Origin: Thiobacillaceae bacterium | GTDB taxonomy: Bacteria; Pseudomonadota; Gammaproteobacteria; Burkholderiales; Thiobacillaceae | NCBI GenBank assembly: GCA_024643305.1 | Contig: JAHENE010000152.1 | Location: 1 to 5,207 of the forward strand | DNA length: 5,207 nucleotides | Direction of reading: 5' to 3' | Shown here: piece by piece, positions 1 through 5,086 of the stretch | Position numbering within the stretch: position 1 is the stretch's first letter | How the letters are laid out: each line of letters opens with the position of its first letter | The notes under the pieces: generated by a model | Told to the model about the DNA's origin: nothing | Database searches by the model: none | The model's input: the letters and a program-made list of their open reading frames with translations, nothing else | Position numbers and translations under genes: made by a program

Positions 1-2282
1 GAAGCTTCCGTTGTTTCCAGAAATATCTGTGCCATCTCCCGATTCATCAGTTTTCGGGTGTCCATAGGCGGCGGCATCTCGATGGCCGAGCCGGGCAGCC
101 AGCGAGAAAGCACAGAAATCAGCGCAGCCTCTTCATAAGGCTTGGTCAGGTAATCGTTCATCCCGGCCCGGAAACACTGCTCCCGGAAATCATCGCTGGA
201 TTGCGCGGAAAGCGCGACGATGGGCACCTGGCCGGCTTTGCCTTGCAGCGATCGTATTGCATGGGTGGCCGCAAAACCGTCCATTTCAGGCATTTGCCAG
301 TCCATCAGCACCAGATCCCAGGTTTCGTTGCTGGCCTTCTCCACGGCTTCGCGTCCTGTGCCGACAATGCTCGTCTCCAGCCCCAGCGACGAAAGCTGGT
401 AAGCCAGAACTTTCTGGTTGACGGGGTGGTCCTCTGCGATCAGTACGCGTCCTTTGAAATACTCGGTCTGGACCGGCACGGCGGATATGGGCTCGACCCC
501 CGGCGGCGCCGCAAGATATGGCAACACGATCCAGAACAACGCACCATTTTGCGCATCCGGAGGCGGGCTTTGAACGCCGATGTCGCCTCCCATCAGATCG
601 ACAAGCTGGCGGCAGATTGCCAGTCCCAGACCAGTGCCTCCATAGTGGCGGGTGGTGGAAGCATCAGCTTGCGAGAAAGCGCTGAAAACCTGCACCTTGG
701 CCTCCGGCACAATGCCGACGCCTTCATCGCGCACCTCAATACGCAAATTCTCCCCGGCGTGGATGGCACGAATGCCGATACTGCCGCGCGAAGTGAACTT
801 GATGGCGTTGTCCACCAGATTCAGCAGAATCTGCCGCAGGCGGTGCGGATCGCCCATGACAGGGCTTTGCAACTCCGGAGAAATTTCCAGATTCAGATTC
901 AGCGATTTCTCAAGAATACGCGGCCGGTAAAGGTCCGCCACGCTTTGGACTACATGGGCCGGAACAAAAGCAACAATCTCTATCGTCAGCTTGCCGGCTT
1001 CGATCTTGGAAAAATCCAGGATGTCGTTGATGACGGCCAGCAACCCCTGCGCCGACTGTCTGAGTGTCAGCGCGTATTCGCGCTGAATACCGGTCAGCGG
1101 CTCGCGCATCAGCAGATCCGCCATGCCCATGATGCCATGCATGGGGGTTCGAATTTCATGACTGACGTTGGCAATGAACTCGTTCTTGGCTTTTGCTGCG
1201 GCAAGCGCCTCGTCCCGTGCCGCTTTCAGTGCGCTCTCGGTTTCCTTGCGCTCTGAAATGTCGCGCATGATCGCCTGGATCACGGGCTGCCCCTCCAGTT
1301 GCATGGCGTGCAAGGCAATCTCCGAAGGAAACAGGGTGCCGTCTGTGCGACGGCCGAGCCATTCCATGAAGGCGTGGCCGTTGGTGCGGGCCAGTTCGAT
1401 GTGATGCTGGGCGTACTCGATTGCCGGCTGGCCATTTTCCTGGATGCTGGCGCCAAGCTCGGCAATCGGCATGTCGAGAAATTCCTCTACCGATGGCAGG
1501 CGAAACATTTGCAAGGTGGCCGGATTGCAGTCGAGAAAGCCCTTGGCACCAAGAATCACCACCGCATCCGAATTGGACTCAAACAGCGTCTGGAACTTGA
1601 TTTTTTCATTATCCAGGAGGCTTGTCTGAGAAGCCACTCTGCGCGATACCGTAACCGCGACAGCCGCAACCAGAGCAGCAGCAATCATGCCCAGAAGCAG
1701 AATGAAGTTGCGGGTGGCGATATAAGCGCCATAGGTTTCTTTCAAGGCTTGTTCGTTGGCCTGGCGCTGAAGGTGCGTCATCTGGTCCAGGGCTTCGACC
1801 AGGCGGTTTTGCAGCGGAATTGCCTGCTGTTGCAACAGGGTCAGTGCGCCATAATTGTTCTGTTCCATGGCCTGGCTGATTACGTCAAACATGACAGGCT
1901 GGTTCACGCGCGTGATCTCATCCACCTTGAACAGCAACTCCTTTTCGGCGGCAGCTTCCTGCATTTCGATCAGTTGGGCGCGGTCCTTGGAGTAGCGCTC
2001 GCCCAGCGCCATAAACTTCTGGAACAAGTCATCTTTTTCCCATGGGTCGATCGACACCACGATGTGGTGCATGACAATGGCGCGGTCGCGCAGCGTATCG
2101 CGCATGCGGCTGGCAAGGCTGGTTTTAACGTTGTTGACTGTAACCACGCGCTCTAGCTGCTGATTGATCTCCGCCATCTGGTAGACGGAGAGAAAAATCA
2201 CGCCCATCAGCAGCAGCATGGCGATGGCAAAGCCCAATCCAAGACTGAGCATGAGTTGACGCAGAGGCTTTTGCGTCACCAT
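1..2282 (-). CDS. Membrane-bound hybrid sensor histidine kinase (PAS-HisKA-HATPase-REC), C-terminus outside window
   Basis: This is an inner-membrane phosphorelay kinase that autophosphorylates on His and passes the phosphate to its own receiver domain. I translated the frame from ATG 2282 towards base 1 and found no stop, giving 760 complete codons. Helix 1 lies at about residues 10-34 and helix 2 at 193-212. They flank a helical, Gln/Glu-rich periplasmic region that resembles a four-helix-bundle (4HB_MCP-like) sensor. There is no obvious HAMP; a short linker leads into a PAS domain (about 230-345). HisKA carries SHEIRTP with phospho-acceptor H375. The ATPase domain shows N492 (N box), DEGVGI from D519 and GGTGLGL from G548. 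The receiver (about 612-730) has acidic D618, phospho-acceptor D661 in LMDWQMPEMDG and K714. The last residues visible (TRKLMNREMAQIFLETTEAS) look like the start of an Hpt domain. The start overlaps the stop of the upstream phosphatase-like gene, so translation is probably coupled. The signal sensed is unknown. Confidence 0.95.
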   Translation of the reverse strand, partial: MVTQKPLRQLMLSLGLGFAIAMLLLMGVIFLSVYQMAEINQQLERVVTVNNVKTSLASRMRDTLRDRAIVMHHIVVSIDPWEKDDLFQKFMALGERYSKDRAQLIEMQEAAAEKELLFKVDEITRVNQPVMFDVISQAMEQNNYGALTLLQQQAIPLQNRLVEALDQMTHLQRQANEQALKETYGAYIATRNFILLLGMIAAALVAAVAVTVSRRVASQTSLLDNEKIKFQTLFESNSDAVVILGAKGFLDCNPATLQMFRLPSVEEFLDMPIAELGASIQENGQPAIEYAQHHIELARTNGHAFMEWLGRRTDGTLFPSEIALHAMQLEGQPVIQAIMRDISERKETESALKAARDEALAAAKAKNEFIANVSHEIRTPMHGIMGMADLLMREPLTGIQREYALTLRQSAQGLLAVINDILDFSKIEAGKLTIEIVAFVPAHVVQSVADLYRPRILEKSLNLNLEISPELQSPVMGDPHRLRQILLNLVDNAIKFTSRGSIGIRAIHAGENLRIEVRDEGVGIVPEAKVQVFSAFSQADASTTRHYGGTGLGLAICRQLVDLMGGDIGVQSPPPDAQNGALFWIVLPYLAAPPGVEPISAVPVQTEYFKGRVLIAEDHPVNQKVLAYQLSSLGLETSIVGTGREAVEKASNETWDLVLMDWQMPEMDGFAATHAIRSLQGKAGQVPIVALSAQSSDDFREQCFRAGMNDYLTKPYEEAALISVLSRWLPGSAIEMPPPMDTRKLMNREMAQIFLETTEA

Positions 2283-2718
2283 GAGGAATCTCCCAGCGCC
2301 TGATTGATGAAGGCGCGCCATGTTCCGTCGGGCACCCATACCTCGCGCATCGGCCAGGCGGCAGATGTCTCATCCTCCTTGCGGACAATCCTGCGGTAAA
2401 GATACACAAATGCCGATACGCGCACGTTAAGCGCGTAATGCAGCCATGGTTTTCTGCCTACGAATCCTGCCATCAGACGAAAAAACTGCTTAAGCTGGTC
2501 CACCTGTGGATTTTCCCATTCGATCGGTATCTGGAAATAGGAAACACCCTCTCGCGCCACCATCTCGGCTTTGCCTGGAAGAGCGTTGGAGGAGGAGGGC
2601 GTCGCCAGGTTGATCACGACTTCAATGCCCAGGGCAGGCAGGCGGCCGATGTCTTTTCAGACATTTGTCCTGAAGTCCACAGCCAGTCATAAACCTGATG
2701 CGAATTGTGTGCATCCAT
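2276..2718 (-). pseudogene. Protein-tyrosine-phosphatase-like gene, frameshifted and lacking the catalytic Cys
   Basis: The product resembles the small bacterial protein tyrosine phosphatase / DUF442-like family (cytosolic, about 140-150 residues). The first frame starts at ATG 2718 and gives MDAHNSHQVYDWLWTSGQ...SEK, matching the usual 'lyTSGQ' opening. It then runs into a TGA at 2614-2616. Family-like sequence resumes in the next frame as DIGRLPALGIEVVINLATP and continues to the stop at 2276. One base appears lost at the run of four A (plus-strand TTTT 2654-2657): the span is 443 nt, and 444 would give a 147-residue protein. The signature loop reads HYALNVRVSAF, where the family normally has His-Cys. 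The Tyr codon TAC (2435-2437) is one transition from TGC. It lies 25 bases after the cytochrome b561 gene and overlaps the kinase start by 7 bases, so it is an operon member. A sequencing error could explain the frameshift but not readily the Cys-to-Tyr change. Family assignment is fairly sure; loss of function is inferred. Confidence 0.8.
2289..2294 (-). promoter_or_regulatory. Ribosome binding site of the hybrid kinase
   Basis: GGGAGA on the minus strand ends six bases before ATG 2282. It lies inside the last codons of the upstream phosphatase-like gene. It supports the chosen kinase start and allows initiation even though the upstream reading frame is broken. Confidence 0.6.
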
Positions 2719-2743
2719 GCGCTCGGCAAAACGGTAATTCTCC

Positions 2744-3382
2744 CTACGGTTTCTGAATATTTTTGTAGCCTGTAACCATGGCCCTGGGCAGATTCTCTCG
2801 GTGCAGGGCACTGGAAACAAAAACACCGGCGATATGGAGAAACACAAGCGCCAGGGTCAGGTTCACAAAGGCTTCATGCGTTTCCTCCCAGAACTCATCA
2901 CCTTCACCATTGCCGTTCTTTTCGTTCTTGCCGCTTTCATGATCGTTTTCGTCGCCATGGGCGTAGGCAGACTGGATAAACACAGACTGCTGGCTGGCGA
3001 GCGGACCGTGCCCCTCGGCACCGTATGCCTCCAGTCCGCTCCAACTGGTGCCGGCCAGCGAGAGCAGCAGGGCGACGACCATCCAGCCCCCCAGTGGATT
3101 GTGCCCGAGGTAGTGCCGCGGCTTGCCCGAGAGCAGCGACTTGGCGTACTCAATAGTTAACCGGGGGCCGTAAACAAAATCGGCAAACCTGGCGTACTTC
3201 GTTCCGGCAAAGCCCCATAGCGTGCGAAACACAATCAGGCCGATTACACCGTAACCCGCGTAAATGTGCAGCATGCTCTCGTCATCACCGCTGAAGTAGG
3301 AGACCGTAAACAACACAACCAGAGACCAGTGGAATATCCGAACGGCAATATCCCAGACCTTTACACGTTCTTCAGCTGACAT
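2744..3382 (-). CDS. Cytochrome b561-type membrane protein (Ni/Fe-hydrogenase cytochrome b family)
   Basis: A 212-residue inner-membrane di-haem b protein that would shuttle electrons between the quinone pool and a periplasmic partner. The N-terminus VKVWDIAVRIFHWSL carries H18 in the 'R-x-F-H-W' motif. H39 follows in LHIYAGY, then a second helix with the 'GLIVFRTLWGF' pattern, the PRHYLGHNPLGGW turn (residues 88-100) and a third helix. The last helix is introduced by H169 (WEETHEAF) and carries H183 (FLHIAGV). H18, H39, H169 and H183 are candidate haem ligands. Between helices 3 and 4 is an insertion, about 142-163, rich in Asp, Glu, Asn, Gly and His. I chose ATG 3382 because AAGGA lies 11 bases upstream and the family usually begins just before the VWD motif; ATG 3394 and 3412 are alternatives. 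The upstream periplasmic gene ends 49 bases away and the phosphatase-like gene follows after 25 bases. No cytochrome c partner is visible. Confidence 0.88.
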   Translation of the reverse strand: MSAEERVKVWDIAVRIFHWSLVVLFTVSYFSGDDESMLHIYAGYGVIGLIVFRTLWGFAGTKYARFADFVYGPRLTIEYAKSLLSGKPRHYLGHNPLGGWMVVALLLSLAGTSWSGLEAYGAEGHGPLASQQSVFIQSAYAHGDENDHESGKNEKNGNGEGDEFWEETHEAFVNLTLALVFLHIAGVFVSSALHRENLPRAMVTGYKNIQKP

Positions 3383-3393
3383 AAAGCGCCCCA

Positions 3394-3398
3394 TCCTT
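3394..3398 (-). promoter_or_regulatory. Candidate ribosome binding site of the cytochrome b561 gene
   Basis: AAGGA on the minus strand lies 11 bases before ATG 3382. The spacing is slightly long. The in-frame ATG at 3394 overlaps this motif and so could not use it, which favours 3382. Confidence 0.4.
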
Positions 3399-3431
3399 GA
3401 GAAAAACACCATGAAAATACTGCCCTGGTCC

Positions 3432-3830
3432 TTAACGGCCCGGCAGGGCAAGTTCAAAAGTCTTGCCGCCATATCCGTATTTCTGGTCGCGTGCCTGAAC
3501 CACAACCACACCCACCCCAGGCGGGATTGAAACCCCATACAAATCCCGCGTAAAGGGTTGCTCGCTGGCATGGTCGTGCCACAGGCGCCGTTCGCCAAAA
3601 ACCCGGCCGTCGCGGCCCATCACCCGGAAAGCATCCGCGTAACGCCTCGGGGAATCATAAGGGGACGAAATCGTCGCATCGAAGTCAAAGCTGTCAGCAC
3701 CGCTCGCGCGGGCCGTGACGCCGACAACATCGGGAAATTTCTGCTCGGCAGCATAAACTGGCCGAAACGGCACAAGTGCTGCCAAAGCCATGGCAAACAA
3801 GAAGAAGAGGATTAAATTCCGGCGGGTCAT
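3432..3830 (-). CDS. Secreted periplasmic protein of unknown function with HDH motif
   Basis: A 132-residue protein with a clear Sec signal peptide: MTRRN, a hydrophobic core at about 6-22, and cleavage probably near VYA-A (residues 25-28). The mature part, about 105 residues, looks all-beta and compact. Its features are FPDVVGV (32-38), SSPYDSPRRYAD (55-66), then W84 followed by HDH (85-87) in the stretch HDHASEQPFTRD, and YGYGGKTFE near the C-terminus. I recall this 'RYAD...HxHxxEQPFTR...GYGGK' pattern from uncharacterised proteobacterial and actinobacterial proteins, but I know no function. There is no CxxCH, so it is not a c-type cytochrome. The two His could bind a metal; that is inference. 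The start at 3830 is chosen for the signal peptide; the frame stays open back to an ATG at 3917, which would put 29 extra residues before it. No strong Shine-Dalgarno is visible. It is first in the cluster, 49 bases before cytochrome b561, so it may be that protein's periplasmic partner. Confidence 0.75.
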   Translation of the reverse strand: MTRRNLILFFLFAMALAALVPFRPVYAAEQKFPDVVGVTARASGADSFDFDATISSPYDSPRRYADAFRVMGRDGRVFGERRLWHDHASEQPFTRDLYGVSIPPGVGVVVVQARDQKYGYGGKTFELALPGR

Positions 3831-3855
3831 GGGTGCAAGGCCTGTTTGAGTTGTG

Positions 3856-3861
3856 AGTATA
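3856..3861 (-). promoter_or_regulatory. Possible -10 element upstream of the periplasmic protein / cytochrome b561 cluster
   Basis: TATACT on the minus strand lies 25 bases before ATG 3830, in the 130-base gap separating the cluster from the DNA-glycosylase gene. No convincing -35 is present at 17 bases (the sequence there is TACCTG). The call rests on the -10 match and location only. Confidence 0.25.
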
Positions 3862-3910
3862 GCCACACTATCGCGGGCCAGGTACTGTTCACCACACAAG
3901 GCGCAAGGGC

Positions 3911-3921
3911 GAATCAACCGG
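3911..3921. repeat. Copy A of the GARTYAACCGG motif
   Basis: GAATCAACCGG on the plus strand. It marks the boundary between the glycosylase gene and the cytochrome b561 cluster. CCGGT just after the glycosylase stop and ACCGG within this motif are complementary, so they could form the base of a long loose stem. Unlike copies B and C it lies 80 bases, not 21, before the next start codon. Confidence 0.35.
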
Positions 3922-3960
3922 TTATTGGTTGCAGCTTGAATTGGCAGCCCCTAGCACCGG

Positions 3961-4428
3961 TCAGCGATATCGGCTTTGATTGGCTGATATGGACTCGCTT
4001 TGTTGACGCTCCCATGGTTCAATTTCGCCAGCACATACCAGAAACAGTGGATGGGGTTCGGGTGCGTCGATTATTTTCCATTTCTTGTAAAGCTCTTGGT
4101 TGCGCACACGAAGCTTGCTCATCAAGTGCGCCCACTCGTATTCAACCTGACCGGACGTAACGGGAATGACAAAATGCCTTTTCGCCGCCCTGATCTTGCT
4201 CTTGTCGAACGCATAGCCGCGTGCCTCGGCCTCGGCATGAACATACTTTAGATACAGCGAAAGTGCAGTAAGCGGAGCAGAGTGATTCTTGAAGCGCTCA
4301 AGCTGTGGATGATTTCGATAACCCCGCGTTTCTCCGCGCAGCACCGCCTGGGCCAGAAGAGCCTCTCGCCACAAGGCAACCAAACCTTGCGGGTCAAGGT
4401 AGCGAGGGTGCAACGACCAGAGTCGCAT
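3961..4428 (-). CDS. Pyrimidine-dimer DNA glycosylase / endonuclease V family protein
   Basis: A 155-residue cytosolic protein. Its opening MRLWSLHPRYLDPQGLVALW and the following WREALLAQ and GYRNHPQLERFK are typical of bacterial proteins annotated as pyrimidine-dimer DNA glycosylase (the Pyr_excise family of T4 endonuclease V). T4 endonuclease V cuts the glycosidic bond of UV-induced dimers and nicks the abasic site, using the alpha-amino group of Thr2 and Glu23. Here R21-E22 aligns with T4 R22-E23, so the catalytic Glu is present. Residue 2 is Arg, not Thr, so the nucleophile is uncertain. Later conserved-looking stretches are LYLKYVHAEAEARGY (about 59-73) and the C-terminal HFVIPVTSGQVEYEWAHLM (85-103), which packs Trp and His residues. 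No clear Shine-Dalgarno precedes ATG 4428, but the start opens exactly on the family N-terminus. It stands apart from the downstream cluster. DNA repair is the family inference; activity is unproven. Confidence 0.8.
   Translation of the reverse strand: MRLWSLHPRYLDPQGLVALWREALLAQAVLRGETRGYRNHPQLERFKNHSAPLTALSLYLKYVHAEAEARGYAFDKSKIRAAKRHFVIPVTSGQVEYEWAHLMSKLRVRNQELYKKWKIIDAPEPHPLFLVCAGEIEPWERQQSESISANQSRYR
3967..3990. repeat. Inverted repeat in the 3' end of the glycosylase gene
   Basis: ATATCGGC (3967-3974) and GCTGATAT (3983-3990) form an 8-base-pair stem with one G-T pair and an 8-base loop. It lies within the last codons of the glycosylase gene. No T-run follows in the gene's direction, so it is not a standard terminator; it could protect the transcript end or be chance. 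Confidence 0.3.
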
Positions 4429-4449
4429 ATTCTATGGTGCCAAAGGTTT

Positions 4450-4460
4450 GAGTTAACCGG
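4450..4460. repeat. Copy B of the GARTYAACCGG motif
   Basis: GAGTTAACCGG on the plus strand, exactly 21 bases before the start codon of the glycosylase gene. Its final CCGG forms the foot of the adjacent hairpin. Confidence 0.45.
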
Positions 4461-4486
4461 CTGGACGCCGTAGGCGGCCAGTCCGG
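4457..4486. repeat. Strong GC-rich hairpin between the two small genes
   Basis: The plus strand shows CCGG-CTGG-A-CGCC, loop GTA, then GGCG-G-CCAG-T-CCGG. This is 12 base pairs with one A/G mismatch and one bulged T. It lies between the stop of the secreted-protein gene (4548) and the start of the glycosylase gene (4428). No T-run follows on the minus strand, so a simple rho-independent terminator is unlikely. It may be part of a recombination site, a transcript-processing site or a weak terminator. Confidence 0.55.
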
Positions 4487-4547
4487 GCGGAATGAAGTGG
4501 AGCAGTGTTGAACGAGTAGTTAGCGTGCGTTGTTGTAAGTTGCATAC

Positions 4548-5033
4548 TTAAAGGCAGCCCTCAACATATTCAACAGACGGCTCAAGGCCACCTCGTATGT
4601 ATGCGACCCTGTTTTCTCCGACCTCCATAACAATGGCTTTCTTCCCACTCTGGTTCTTGAAAATCAGGTAGAAGCCGTTTTCGTCATAGTGATGTGGCGC
4701 TATATAGACCTTCGGGTATTTTTGCTTAACTATGGCCAGAGGGGTTCCAACAGATATTTTTAGAGTATTTGGAACGCCTTCATCCACATCAGCCCTGGTA
4801 AGAATGCCTTCTTCCACCATAAAACTGACCTTGGGATATTTCTTGAATTGAACAAAATCGCATCCTTGTTCGCCTGTCTCAGCTTTCGCTTTCTCACCCA
4901 GTTGTTTTTCAATATCAGTGAGACGACTGCCGAACCTGACAGCACCATACGACTCCCAACCAAGAATAGGCTCGGCGGCGTTCGCAATGCCGAGACATGA
5001 AACCAATGCTAGAAATACTATAAGTGATCGCAT
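4548..5033 (-). CDS. Secreted protein of unknown function with two similar half-repeats
   Basis: A 161-residue protein with signal peptide MRSLIVFLALVSCLGIANA and probable cleavage after A19. LVSC (10-13) also fits a lipobox, so a lipoprotein cannot be excluded, though the hydrophobic stretch before it is short. The mature part has two related segments, VRFGSRLTDIEKQLG (32-46) and ISVGTPLAIVKQKYP (93-107). Each has a beta-strand, G-S/T-x-L, a helix and G/P, as in BLIP/SmpA-like folds. C58 and C160 are the only mature Cys and could form a disulfide joining the first repeat to the C-terminus (EYVEGCL). The segments LTRADVDEGV and PHHYDENGFYLIF resemble a widespread family of uncharacterised proteobacterial exported proteins; I know no function. 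By eye the gene is AT-richer than its neighbours and sits beside an IS3 end, suggesting recent transfer. GGGG lies about 10 bases before ATG 5033 as a weak ribosome site. Confidence 0.75.
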   Translation of the reverse strand: MRSLIVFLALVSCLGIANAAEPILGWESYGAVRFGSRLTDIEKQLGEKAKAETGEQGCDFVQFKKYPKVSFMVEEGILTRADVDEGVPNTLKISVGTPLAIVKQKYPKVYIAPHHYDENGFYLIFKNQSGKKAIVMEVGENRVAYIRGGLEPSVEYVEGCL

Positions 5034-5054
5034 TGGGTGTGCACCCCAACGTGT

Positions 5055-5065
5055 GAATTAACCGG
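5055..5065. repeat. Copy C of the GARTYAACCGG motif
   Basis: GAATTAACCGG on the plus strand, exactly 21 bases before the start codon at 5033, the same distance as copy B has from its gene. It lies directly beside a hairpin and the IS3 end. Confidence 0.45.
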
Positions 5066-5066
5066 A

Positions 5067-5086
5067 CTGCGCGGCTTTTTGCGCAG
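5067..5086. repeat. Hairpin next to the IS3 end
   Basis: CTGCGC (5067-5072) and GCGCAG (5081-5086) are perfect 6-base arms around an 8-base loop (GGCTTTTT on the plus strand). It lies next to motif copy C, as the GC hairpin at 4457-4486 lies next to copy B. The sequence of the arms differs between the two. Confidence 0.45.

Noticed and set aside
201..1256. Long plus-strand open frame of 351 codons, with others at 1299-2156 and elsewhere
   Set aside because: They lie antisense to the hybrid kinase, whose minus-strand frame is continuous with clear domain motifs. Their translations are rich in Arg, His and Gln with no family signature, as expected for mirror frames of a GC-rich gene.
2276..2617. 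Stand-alone 113-residue gene starting at GTG 2615-2617
   Set aside because: It begins inside the family fold and lacks the conserved TSGQ opening, which sits just upstream in another frame. It is better described as the second part of a frameshifted gene.
3383..3598. N-terminal extension of cytochrome b561 up to an ATG at 3598
   Set aside because: The extra 72 residues overlap the coding region of the periplasmic protein and show no family similarity; ATG 3382 opens on the expected N-terminus.
3831..3917. N-terminal extension of the HDH periplasmic protein to ATG 3917
   Set aside because: It would place 29 extra residues before a well-formed signal peptide.
4450..4526. Classical integron attC site between the two small genes
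   Set aside because: GTTAAC and GCTAAC occur at the ends, but the adjoining bases do not pair into R and L boxes, and the central hairpin directly abuts one end. An atypical site remains possible and is listed as a finding.
5067..5086. Rho-independent terminator at the CTGCGC/GCGCAG hairpin
   Set aside because: The T-run is in the loop, not after the stem, on either strand.
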